From positions 1 through 64,000 of the forward strand of contig SCUS01000154.1 in NCBI GenBank assembly GCA_004297725.1: a stretch of DNA of 64,000 nt, read 5' to 3'. Below, piece by piece: positions 32,166-40,083 of this stretch; the first letter of the stretch is position 1, and the number at the start of each line of letters is the position of its first letter. The notes under the pieces are model-generated. The model had not been told where the DNA came from. It made no database searches and saw only the letters and a list, made by a program, of their open reading frames with translations. Origin of the DNA: Myxococcaceae bacterium (lineage in GTDB: Bacteria; Myxococcota_A; Polyangia; Polyangiales; Ga0077539). The position numbers and the translations under genes are program-made.

Positions 32166-34061
32166 TTACCTCGCGCCCGAGGGCTCGCAGCGCAACGCGC
32201 CATCGAAGCGGTCGCCCGCGAGCGCCGTCAGCCGTCGCCCGGAGAGCGAGAGCGAGCGCACGCAGACCGACCCCTCGGGCAGCACCTCGAGCTCGGCGCG
32301 AGAGACCACCGTCGCCCCGCCCGCGGGGCCCACCCCCTCCAGGGCGATGGGCGGATACGCCACCGACAGCGTCGGGCCGTCCCCCGGGCCCGAGGCGCAG
32401 GCGGCGATGTGCTCCCAGCGAATCGAGGGCAGCCCGGGGGTCTTGCCGTCCTCGACGGACAGCATGCGCCATCGCGGCGGCTCGCTGTTGTCGCGCACCA
32501 CCGGGCCGACCGAGGCGCCGTCGCGGCCGATCATCATCAGCCCCGGGTCGTCGCCGACGTAGCCCCGGCGCCCCCGCACCGCGCCGTCGGGGCCCAGCGA
32601 GAGGCCTACGCCCACCTGCGGCCCCCGCTCGGCGTAGCGCGTCGACCAGGTCTCGCGACCCCCCTCGAAGAGGGGGCTGGAGAACACCGCCATCACCCCG
32701 CCATCGGGGGAGGGAACGAAGAACGACCGCATCCCCGAGAGCCCCAGCTCGACGAAGGCCTCGCGCACTCGCACGAAGGGCCGAGAACCGGTGCCCCAGG
32801 CCAGCACCGGGCCCGACGAAGGGTCGTGCGACGACACCAGCACGCCGCGACGCGAGGAGGCCTCCACGCGAATCGGTCCTCGCTGCTCGATGGGCCAGCG
32901 GACGCCGAGGCCCCGGCCGGAGGGGTGCGTCGCGCCGTGGAAGGTTCCGAGCTCGTCGACGCCCATCCAGCTCATGCGCACCAGGGTCTCCCCGGTGCGG
33001 TCGGGGCGCGGTCGCCAGAAGCGCCCTCGCACGGGCCCGGACTCGGTGCCCGTCAGCAGATCGGTGGCGTCGACGTTGCGCTGAAACGCCAGCGGGAGGA
33101 GCACGAGCGAGCGTAGCGGGCGATCGGCGCGGCAGGTGTACCGCCGGTGTTCGGTGGCCAGCGAGGGCTCCGGCGACACGCCCGACCGACCGCAGCGCGC
33201 GACCGAGCCGGAGGACTGGAAGAGCTCGTAGCGCCCGTTGATGAAGGGCCGCAGGCGTCCCTCGGACTCGCGCGTCTCCTGCGTGCGCCGGGGGCTCGCG
33301 GCGCCCGGACGAGCGGGCTCCGGCGGGGCGTTCCAGCGGAGCGCCAGCCTCCCCCCGGTGGTCTCGATGGCGACGCCGCCCGGCTCGGGCGAGGCGCTCC
33401 ACGCGACATCGGGGGCGATGGGGCGGGGCTCCCAGCGCTGCCCGCCGTCGTCGGTGAGCATCACCCGGCCGTCGCGCAGCACCGCGGCGCCGTGCAGCCC
33501 GTCGATGAAGGTCGCCGCGCGCACCTCGCCGGGGAGGGGGCTGCGGGAGAGCGGGCTCGATCCGCTGGTGGTCCAGAGCGAGCCGTCCTCGCCGAGGAGC
33601 GCCGCGCGCCCGACGGTGTCCCGAGCAACCTTGAAGTCGCAGGGGAAGCGCCCCATCGGCCGCGGGGCTCCCAGGAAGGTCTCGCTCGCCGCGACCGCTC
33701 CGTCGGCCGCGACGAACACCCAGCCCGTCGTCACCGGCACCGCGGCCACGAGCGAGGCCTCGAAGCGCACCGGAGCCACCTCGACCACGCGCCCGGCCCT
33801 CTCCTCGAAGCGCAGCGGCCCGTAGATGATCTGCCGCGACCCGTCGCTCGCGCGATGCACCATCCACGCGCGCGCCTGCGTCGGCCACGGGAGGGGACGG
33901 AGCGCCCTGACGGGCTCGTCGCTCGTCGGCGGTGCCACGCGCATCCTCCACGCCGCGAAGGCCGCGCCCACGACCGCCGCCGCGAGGAGCCCGGCGCCCA
34001 GGCCCCGCCGCCGCCCTCGGGGGGAGGTCGGCGAGCTCAGCGTCGGCGCGCGGTAGGGCAT
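32166..34061 (-). CDS. Membrane-anchored hypothetical protein, propeller-like
   Basis: A 631-residue protein with a basic N-terminus and one membrane helix (about residues 20-39), so most of it is periplasmic. The rest has repeated short strands separated by D-G or D-x-G turns (for example R-D-G-R-V-M-L-T-D-D-G-G-Q-R-W-E and L-G-P-D-G-A-V-R-G-R-R), as in BNR/sialidase-like or WD-type propellers. No catalytic site is seen. Paired Cys residues near 280-310 and at the C-terminus may form disulphides. It follows a small unknown gene by 34 bases. Function unknown. Confidence 0.65.
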   Translation of the reverse strand: MPYRAPTLSSPTSPRGRRRGLGAGLLAAAVVGAAFAAWRMRVAPPTSDEPVRALRPLPWPTQARAWMVHRASDGSRQIIYGPLRFEERAGRVVEVAPVRFEASLVAAVPVTTGWVFVAADGAVAASETFLGAPRPMGRFPCDFKVARDTVGRAALLGEDGSLWTTSGSSPLSRSPLPGEVRAATFIDGLHGAAVLRDGRVMLTDDGGQRWEPRPIAPDVAWSASPEPGGVAIETTGGRLALRWNAPPEPARPGAASPRRTQETRESEGRLRPFINGRYELFQSSGSVARCGRSGVSPEPSLATEHRRYTCRADRPLRSLVLLPLAFQRNVDATDLLTGTESGPVRGRFWRPRPDRTGETLVRMSWMGVDELGTFHGATHPSGRGLGVRWPIEQRGPIRVEASSRRGVLVSSHDPSSGPVLAWGTGSRPFVRVREAFVELGLSGMRSFFVPSPDGGVMAVFSSPLFEGGRETWSTRYAERGPQVGVGLSLGPDGAVRGRRGYVGDDPGLMMIGRDGASVGPVVRDNSEPPRWRMLSVEDGKTPGLPSIRWEHIAACASGPGDGPTLSVAYPPIALEGVGPAGGATVVSRAELEVLPEGSVCVRSLSLSGRRLTALAGDRFDGALRCEPSGAR

Positions 34062-34095
34062 CGCGCGCCAGGGTGGTGCATCGCCGAGCGCATCG

Positions 34096-34662
34096 TCAAT
34101 GATCGTCGAGGGCGCGCTGCAGCTCGCGCAGGTCTTCGAGGCGCGAGGGCCAGATGCGCTCGGCGATGGGCGCCGCGACGGGCGTCCCGGGGTCGTCGGG
34201 CTCCCCCTCGGAGGGCGCCTCGGCCTGCACCCGGGCGAGCACCTCGGGCCAGTACTCCGCGTTCTCCAGCTCCGGGGCCTCCGCCCCGTCCCTGTGCTGA
34301 GCGCGCATCACCGAGAGTTCGTCCTCGGTGGAGCGGGCGCGCAGCGTCGCCGCGGCGGCGGCCACCTCGGCCTCGAACTGCGCCGCCGAGGTCACCGTCT
34401 GACGGATCACCACGCCTCGGGAGTCCCAGGTCGCCACCAGCACCGCGGGTCGATCGCCCGTCAGCACGCACGGCACCAGCATCACGTGAGGCGCCCGCCA
34501 CGGCATCCAGAGGCTCATCTCCACGAAGCGCTTCGCCTCGTGGAAGCTCGGCTGCGCGCAGCCCGTGACGGCCACCGAGTGCCCGCGGCACCAGAGCGCG
34601 TCGAGGGTGGGGGCGAGTCCATCGGCCAGGGCGCGGGCGCGTGCAAAGGTCGCTTCGTTCAT
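34096..34662 (-). CDS. Hypothetical protein
   Basis: A 188-residue soluble protein. The N-terminal 100 residues are alpha/beta with H-V-M-L-V-P-C-V-L and V-L-V-A-T-W-D-S-R strands; the C-terminal part is helical and acidic. GGAGAG precedes ATG 34662. It sits between the Ser/Thr kinase and the anchored propeller protein on the same strand, so it may share their transcript. No family recognised. Confidence 0.62.
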   Translation of the reverse strand: MNEATFARARALADGLAPTLDALWCRGHSVAVTGCAQPSFHEAKRFVEMSLWMPWRAPHVMLVPCVLTGDRPAVLVATWDSRGVVIRQTVTSAAQFEAEVAAAAATLRARSTEDELSVMRAQHRDGAEAPELENAEYWPEVLARVQAEAPSEGEPDDPGTPVAAPIAERIWPSRLEDLRELQRALDDH

Positions 34663-34788
34663 GGGCTCTCCGAGGCTCCTGCTCAGGGGGAGGATCAGTG
34701 CCCCGGCGGGATACCAGGGTCGGTAAGGTACGCCCTTCGGGGGAGCGCGTGGAGGAGGGGGGTGGCGCCCTTGGAGGTCCTCGCGGAT

Positions 34789-36687
34789 TCAGCCCGCGTC
34801 CGGCGAGCGCGCCTCGATGGCGCGGATGGCCGAAGGGACCGCCGCGCCCAGGCAGGGGTTGCAGGTGCCGAGGCCCAGGAAGCCGCAGCCCGAGCCGATG
34901 GGGATGCGCCGCAGGGGAGCGAGGGCCCTCGCGTCTCCCTCTCGCCCGAGGGTCTCGACGACCGGGCGCTTCGCCTCGCAGGAGCGCGCCTCGGCGAGGG
35001 CGATGAGCCCCCGCTGGGTCGGGTCGAGCCTCCCCGAGAAGGGCGCCTCGCCCAGCAGGGCCGCCACCCTCGACCGCCCCGATCCCCCGCGGAGCAGCAC
35101 CTCCACCAGCGGGTCGAGCGCTCGGGCGGCGAGCGGCCCTCTCAGCAGCTCGCCCGCCGCGGTGGCGTGCGCCGAGCTGGCCGCGAAGATGCGCACCACG
35201 TCGTCGACGAGGGCCTCCCTGGCGCCGAGCCCGGGAGCGAGGCGCAGCGCGTCCCCGTAGGAGCCGAGCGCCTGCGCGTGCGTCGAGCGGTCGCGGGCGT
35301 AGATCGAGCCCAGCACGAAGGCGAGCGCCGCGTCGTTGGGCGACTGCGCCCGCAGCGCCTCGAGCGAGCGCGCGGCGGCCTGGCGCTGCCGCGCGGTGGC
35401 GACGGTGAACTCCGGTCCGTCGCGGAGCGCGTCGATGCGGTCGTCGAGGTCGTCGTCCCCCGCGGGGCCGGCGCCCTCCGGGCTCGAGGGCGCCGGGGAG
35501 CGGGGCGGGGCGGTGAGCGTCGGGCGCTCGCCCGCCTCGTCGGGATCGCCCCGAAGCGCCATCGACAGCGCCCCCCCGGCGAGCGCGAGGGCCGCGGCGC
35601 CGAGGAGCATGCGCCCGCTCTTCGAGAGCCCGTACCTCGCCCGCAGCGCCGGGGGCCTCGCTCCCTCGTCGGCCCTGGCGGGCTCAGGCTTCGCGGGCTC
35701 GTCGGGCGGCACCGGCTCGGGCGCGGGCTCGTCGGGCGGCACCGGCACCGTCGGGGTCTTCACCACGACGGGCGCGTGAAGGGCCGCGTCGAGCTGCTCC
35801 ACCAGCTCCGTCGCTCGCTGCGGCCGGGCGGCGGGGGACTTCGCCAGCGCCTTCGCCATCGCCTCGTCGACCTCCGGGCCGAAGCCCAGGTCGGGGCGCA
35901 CCGTCGACGGCGGCGGAGGGGTGGCGTTGAGGTGGGCCATGAGCAGGGACATCACGTCGTCGCTGTCGAAGGGCCGCCGCCCGACGAGCATCTCGTAGGC
36001 GATCACCCCGAGGGCGTAGATGTCCGCGCGTCGGTCGACCTCCGCCCCGGCGGCCTGCTCCGGCGCCATGTACTCGGGCGTCCCGAGCACGATGCCGCTG
36101 CGGGTGAGCCCCGGGCCCGAAGGCCCCTCCGGGAGGAAGACCTTGGCGATGCCGAAGTCGATCACCTTCACGCACTCGACCCCGTCCACGTCGAGCACCA
36201 GGACGTTCTCGGGCTTGATGTCGCGGTGCACGATGCCGAGGGAGTGGGCGTGGTCGAGCGCCGCGGCGATCTGCCTCGCCAGCGCGAGGGCCCGCTCCCG
36301 GGGGATGGGCCCCTCTCGCTCCATCACCGTCCGCAGCGACTCCGCCCCGACGTACTCCATCACCAGGTAGCAGCGGCCCAGCTCGTCGGCGCCGGAGTCG
36401 TACACCGAGATCACGTTGGGGTGCTGCAGCCTCGCCGCCGCGATGGCCTCCCTCGCGAAGCGCGCCGCGATCTCACGGTTGCCCGTGAACTCCTCCTGGA
36501 GAAACTTCACCGCCACCTGCCGCTGCAGACCCTCGTGGCGCGCGAGGTAGACCGTCCCCATGGCCCCCTCGCCGATGCGCTCGATGAGCCGGTAGCGCCC
36601 TGCGATGAGCTCGCCGCTCCTTCGGTCGGAGGCTCCCGGATCGGTCGAGCTGGTCGGGCGATCGTCGGTGTCGGGCGCAGCGGTCAT
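34789..36687 (-). CDS. Hanks-type Ser/Thr protein kinase with one membrane helix
   Basis: A 632-residue receptor-like kinase. The kinase domain spans about 32-300: G-E-G-A-M-G-T-V-Y loop, Lys61, H-R-D-I-K-P-E-N (154-161), D-F-G (177-179) and A-P-E (208-210), so it should be active. A Pro-rich linker (P-V-P-P-D-E-P repeats) leads to a membrane helix at about 360-378. The outer domain has helical, TPR-like segments and ends with a Cys-containing tail (G-S-G-C-G-F-L-G-L-G-T-C-N-P-C). ATG 36687 is preceded by TAGGTT (36702-36707) 14 bases away. It is divergent from the Thg1-like gene. Signal and targets are unknown. Confidence 0.93.
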   Translation of the reverse strand: MTAAPDTDDRPTSSTDPGASDRRSGELIAGRYRLIERIGEGAMGTVYLARHEGLQRQVAVKFLQEEFTGNREIAARFAREAIAAARLQHPNVISVYDSGADELGRCYLVMEYVGAESLRTVMEREGPIPRERALALARQIAAALDHAHSLGIVHRDIKPENVLVLDVDGVECVKVIDFGIAKVFLPEGPSGPGLTRSGIVLGTPEYMAPEQAAGAEVDRRADIYALGVIAYEMLVGRRPFDSDDVMSLLMAHLNATPPPPSTVRPDLGFGPEVDEAMAKALAKSPAARPQRATELVEQLDAALHAPVVVKTPTVPVPPDEPAPEPVPPDEPAKPEPARADEGARPPALRARYGLSKSGRMLLGAAALALAGGALSMALRGDPDEAGERPTLTAPPRSPAPSSPEGAGPAGDDDLDDRIDALRDGPEFTVATARQRQAAARSLEALRAQSPNDAALAFVLGSIYARDRSTHAQALGSYGDALRLAPGLGAREALVDDVVRIFAASSAHATAAGELLRGPLAARALDPLVEVLLRGGSGRSRVAALLGEAPFSGRLDPTQRGLIALAEARSCEAKRPVVETLGREGDARALAPLRRIPIGSGCGFLGLGTCNPCLGAAVPSAIRAIEARSPDAG

Positions 36688-36701
36688 CGTGGGGTCGGTG
36701 C

Positions 36702-36758
36702 AACCTATCACGCGCCTGCCCCGCCCTCTTAAGGGTCTCCGCGCCCGCGTGCTAGCGT
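36702..36758. promoter_or_regulatory. Divergent -10-like boxes between kinase and Thg1-like genes
   Basis: TAGGTT on the minus strand (36702-36707) precedes the kinase ATG by 14 bases, and TAGCGT on the plus strand (36753-36758) precedes the Thg1-like ATG by 13 bases. Neither gene has a Shine-Dalgarno sequence. A TTAAGG at 36729-36734 is 18 bases upstream of the plus-strand box. Confidence 0.35.
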
Positions 36759-36771
36759 CCGCCGCGCCGCC

Positions 36772-37533
36772 ATGAAGTTCGAACAGCTCGACCGACGGAT
36801 GCGCGTCTACGAGACCGCCCACGACCACTGCGTCCTGCCCCACGTGCACATGGTGGCGCGCATCGACGGCCGCTCGTTCTCCCACCTCACCCGGGTCGCC
36901 CAGGGCTTCGACGCCCCCTACGACCTGCGCTTCCGCGATCACATGGTGGCGACGCTGCAGCACCTCATGAACTGCGGCTTCTCGGTGCTCTACGGCTACA
37001 CCCAGAGCGACGAGATGTCCCTGCTGCTGCGCCGGGACGAGTCCCTCTTCGGCCGCAAGCTCCGCAAGCTGCTCTCGGTGCTGGCGGGCGAGGCCAGCGG
37101 GGCCTTCTCCGTGCGCCTCGGCTCGCCCGCGGCCTTCGACTGCCGCATCTCGCAGCTACCCACCGCCGACGACGTGGTGGACTACTTCCGCTGGCGCTAC
37201 GAGGACGCCCACCGCAACGCCCTCAACGGCCACTGCTACTGGCTCCTCCGCTCCCAGGGGCTGGACGAGCACGCCGCCACGCAGCGGCTCCGCGGGGTCT
37301 CCGTCGCCGACCGCAACGAGCTGCTCTTCCAGAACGGGATCAACTTCAACGACGTCCCCCCGTGGCAGAAGCGCGGCATCGGCGCTCTCTGGGAGGACTT
37401 CCCCCAGTCGGCCATCGACCCCCGCTCCGGGGCGGAGAGCGTCACCGTCCGCCGCCGCCTCGTGGTGCGCGACGAGCTCCCCATGAAGGACGCCTACGAC
37501 GCCTTCGTGCGAGCCATCGTCGAGGGGCAGTGA
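36772..37533 (+). CDS. Thg1-like protein (tRNA 3'-5' polymerase family)
   Basis: A 253-residue member of the Thg1 / Thg1-like family. The metal-binding carboxylates are in A-R-I-D-G-R-S-F (Asp32) and Q-S-D-E-M-S-L-L (Asp80, Glu81), and N-E-L-L-F lies in the C-terminal part. Eukaryotic Thg1 adds the extra G to tRNA-His; bacterial Thg1-like proteins, including one from Myxococcus, repair the 5' end of tRNAs by templated 3'-to-5' addition. That role is likely here. It starts at ATG 36772, probably leaderless. The PIN-domain gene on the other strand has no stop codon at its expected end and runs antisense through the second half of this gene. Confidence 0.88.
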   Translation: MKFEQLDRRMRVYETAHDHCVLPHVHMVARIDGRSFSHLTRVAQGFDAPYDLRFRDHMVATLQHLMNCGFSVLYGYTQSDEMSLLLRRDESLFGRKLRKLLSVLAGEASGAFSVRLGSPAAFDCRISQLPTADDVVDYFRWRYEDAHRNALNGHCYWLLRSQGLDEHAATQRLRGVSVADRNELLFQNGINFNDVPPWQKRGIGALWEDFPQSAIDPRSGAESVTVRRRLVVRDELPMKDAYDAFVRAIVEGQ

Positions 37534-37950
37534 CCCGCCGAGCCTCTCCAGCAGCGCCGCGGGGGAGAGCACCGCGAAGGAGAGCTGCGTGGGGTAGTGC
37601 CTCGCGTTGCCCGTGACCACCGCGTCGGCCCGACCCCCGAGGGCCACCTCGACGAAGGCCCGATCGTCCGCGTCGGTCATGGCCCCCTCCCAGCGCTCGA
37701 CCGCCCCCACGTCCTCGGCGCCCGAGAGCACCGCCGCCAGCAGCCTCTCCGTCCTCCCCGGCTCGATGCCGCGGAACTTCGGACGCGCAAGCACCGCCCG
37801 GTACTCGGCCTCCAGCCTCGCGTCGTAGAGCACCACGTCGCCCCGGGCGAAGATCGCCGAGAGCGCGCGGTCGGGCGTGCGCCCGGGCGTGAGCAGCGCG
37901 GCGACCAGCACGTTGGTGTCGAGCACGAGTCGCAGCCGGGGGGTGGGCAT
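37156..37950 (-). CDS. PIN-domain nuclease-like protein with unusual C-terminal read-through
   Basis: The first 140 residues match the PIN-family toxin component: V-L-D-T-N-V-L-V-A-A-L-L, an acidic residue after R-L-E-A-E-Y, D-A-D-D-R-A-F-V-E-V-A and A-D-A-V-V-T-G-N-A-R-H-Y, ending at L-S-P-A-A-L-L-E-R-L. Family members normally stop there. Here the frame stays open for another 125 codons, entirely antisense to the Thg1-like gene, and stops at 37156. The extra part has the look of a shadow reading frame. Either the stop codon was lost, a frameshift occurred, or the protein is truly longer. No antitoxin gene is next to it. A TAGGGT box 10 bases before ATG 37950 suggests a leaderless message. 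Confidence 0.7.
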   Translation of the reverse strand: MPTPRLRLVLDTNVLVAALLTPGRTPDRALSAIFARGDVVLYDARLEAEYRAVLARPKFRGIEPGRTERLLAAVLSGAEDVGAVERWEGAMTDADDRAFVEVALGGRADAVVTGNARHYPTQLSFAVLSPAALLERLGGSLPLDDGSHEGVVGVLHGELVAHHEAAADGDALRPGAGVDGRLGEVLPESADAALLPRGDVVEVDPVLEEQLVAVGDGDPAEPLRGGVLVQPLGAEEPVAVAVEGVAVGVLVAPAEVVHHVVGGG

Positions 37951-37960
37951 TGGAAGCCGC

Positions 37961-37966
37961 ACCCTA
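37961..37966 (-). promoter_or_regulatory. -10-like box (TAGGGT) upstream of the PIN gene
   Basis: TAGGGT on the minus strand, 10 bases before ATG 37950; no Shine-Dalgarno sequence. Confidence 0.3.
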
Positions 37967-38031
37967 TGCACCGACCGGGGCCTCGCGTCGAACTCGTCGC
38001 CTGGACCTCGAAGACCACCCCGGGGGGGGGG

Positions 38032-40017
38032 ATGCCTGAAATCGTTGCGCACGCTACACGTTGCAGTGTGACCGAAGACATCGACAAGCCCGGTGAGTTG
38101 CTGCGGGCGGCGGAGGAGCGCTTCCGCCTCGCGTTCGACCACGCGCCCATCGGCATGGCGCTCACCAGCGCCGAGGGGCGCTGGCTACAGGTCAACCGGA
38201 GCCTCAGCGAGCTGCTCGGGTACTCCGTCGAGGAGATGCGCACCATGTCCTTCATGGACGTGAGCCACCCCGACGACCTCGCGGCGGACCTCGCGCTGCA
38301 CGAGCGGCTGCTGCGCGGGGAGATCGACCGCTACGAGCTCTCCAAGCGATTCGTCCGCAAGGGCGGAGAGGTGCTGGAGACGGTGGTCCACGCGTCGATG
38401 GTGCCCGACGAGCACGGGGTGCCGCGGCAGATCATCCGGCAGGTGATGGACGTGACCGCGCAGCGCCGGGCAGAGCGGACGAGCCGGGAGAGCGACCGCC
38501 GCGTCAGGACGCTCTGCCGACAGGTGCCCGTGGGCATCCTCGAGACCGACCTCGCCGGGTGCTGCACCTTCGTCAACGAGCGCTGGTGCCAGCTCACCGG
38601 CTACTCCGCCGCCGACGTCGTCGGCAAGCCGTGGGACCTCGTGCTGCACCCCGACGACCGGGAGCGCGTCGTCGCCGAGTGGGGGCTCTGCGAGCAGCAG
38701 GGCCGGGAGTTCGGGATGGAGTACCGCTACCGCGTGGCCGACGGGCGCATCCTCTGGGTGCACTGCGGCGCGGTGGCCATGCGCGACGAGGGGGGCGAGA
38801 TCGTGGGCTACCTCTCCACCACCCTCGACATCACCGAGCGCAAGCAGGCCCAGGCGCAGCTCCTCTTCAACGACCGCATGGCCTCCGTGGGCACGCTGGC
38901 CTCCGGGGTCGCGCACGAGATCAACAACCCGCTGGCCTACCTCACCGCCAACCTCGACCTCATCGTCGAGGAGGTGCGCTCGCTCGCCGGCACGCTGCCC
39001 GCCGACCGGGTGCGGGAGATCGAGGAGCTCGCCAGCGAAGGGCGCCAGGGGGCCGAGAAGGTCCGCCGCATCGTGAGGGCGCTCAAGACCTTCGCCCGCG
39101 CCGACGAGGAGCAGCGGGTGCGCCTCGACGTCCACAGCGTGCTCGACCTCTCGATCAACATGGTGTCCACCGAGCTGCGCCGCCGGGCCCGGGTGGTGCG
39201 CGACTACCAGTGGGTGCCCGCGGTGGAGGCCGACGAGGCGCGCCTCGGGCAGGTGTTCATCAACCTCCTGCTCAACGCCGCGCAGGCGATGCCGGAGGGT
39301 GCCAGCGACCGCAACACGATCCGGGTGGTGACGCGCACCAACCCCGCCGGCCGGGTGTTCATCGAGGTGCACGACACCGGCGTGGGCATCGCCCCGGAGC
39401 ACCGCGAGCTGATCTTCGACCCCTTCTTCACCACGCGCCCCGTGGGCCGCGGCGTGGGCCTCGGGCTCTCCATCTGCCACGGCATCGTCACCGCCCTCGG
39501 CGGGGCCATCACCGTCACCTGCGAGCCCGGCCAGGGGACGACCTTCACCGTGTCGCTCCCCGGCGTGCCGGTGGAGGTGAGCCCCTCGGCGCTGCCTCGC
39601 CCCGCCACCGAGGCCCGCAAGCGCGACGGGCGCATCCTGGTGGTCGACGACGACCCGATGGTCGGCACCACGCTGCGGAGGGTGCTCGAGCGCGACCACG
39701 AGGTCATCGTGGTCGAGAGCGGCCGGGAGGCGCTCACCCTCATCGGCGCGGGGCAGCGCTACGACGTCATCCTCTGCGACGTGATGATGCCGCAGATGAC
39801 GGGCATCGAGCTGCACGCCGAGCTCGGCCGCCTCGCGGGCGACCAGCAGGAGCGGATGATCTTTGTCACCGGAGGCACCTTCACCCCGAAGGCCCGCGCC
39901 TTCTTCGACAAGGCCCCCAACGCGCTCATCGAGAAGCCCTTCAACCTCCGCAACCTGCGCGCCGTGGTGAGGGAGCAGCTCCAGCTCCTGCGCGCGGGCG
40001 CCGGGCTCGACCAGTAG
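38032..40017 (+). CDS. PAS-PAS hybrid sensor histidine kinase with receiver domain
   Basis: A 661-residue soluble hybrid kinase. Two PAS/PAC domains (about 28-145 and 155-275; L-L-G-Y-S-V-E-E-M and L-T-G-Y-S-A-A-D-V marks) precede a HisKA domain with His295 in V-A-H-E-I-N-N-P-L. The ATPase has N-L-L-L-N-A-A-Q-A, D-T-G-V-G-I, F-F-T-T and G-L-G-L-S-I boxes. A receiver domain follows, with acidic D-D-D, Asp583 in C-D-V-M-M-P and Lys in E-K-P-F. The GVAHEINNPL type resembles NtrB-like kinases. ATG 38032 or GTG 38068 may be the start. The next gene begins 66 bases later on the same strand. The signal, perhaps redox or a small ligand, is unknown. Confidence 0.92.
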   Translation: MPEIVAHATRCSVTEDIDKPGELLRAAEERFRLAFDHAPIGMALTSAEGRWLQVNRSLSELLGYSVEEMRTMSFMDVSHPDDLAADLALHERLLRGEIDRYELSKRFVRKGGEVLETVVHASMVPDEHGVPRQIIRQVMDVTAQRRAERTSRESDRRVRTLCRQVPVGILETDLAGCCTFVNERWCQLTGYSAADVVGKPWDLVLHPDDRERVVAEWGLCEQQGREFGMEYRYRVADGRILWVHCGAVAMRDEGGEIVGYLSTTLDITERKQAQAQLLFNDRMASVGTLASGVAHEINNPLAYLTANLDLIVEEVRSLAGTLPADRVREIEELASEGRQGAEKVRRIVRALKTFARADEEQRVRLDVHSVLDLSINMVSTELRRRARVVRDYQWVPAVEADEARLGQVFINLLLNAAQAMPEGASDRNTIRVVTRTNPAGRVFIEVHDTGVGIAPEHRELIFDPFFTTRPVGRGVGLGLSICHGIVTALGGAITVTCEPGQGTTFTVSLPGVPVEVSPSALPRPATEARKRDGRILVVDDDPMVGTTLRRVLERDHEVIVVESGREALTLIGAGQRYDVILCDVMMPQMTGIELHAELGRLAGDQQERMIFVTGGTFTPKARAFFDKAPNALIEKPFNLRNLRAVVREQLQLLRAGAGLDQ

Positions 40018-40070
40018 CTTCGAGGGCGGCGGTGGCGACGAAGCCCGTCCCACCGCGGTGTCGGGTCCGC

Positions 40071-40076
40071 TATCAT
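40071..40076 (+). promoter_or_regulatory. -10-like box (TATCAT) upstream of the three-gene kinase set
   Basis: TATCAT lies 7 bases before GTG 40084 without a Shine-Dalgarno sequence. It suggests that the three-gene set has its own promoter apart from the hybrid kinase gene. Confidence 0.35.
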
Positions 40077-40083
40077 CCGCAGC

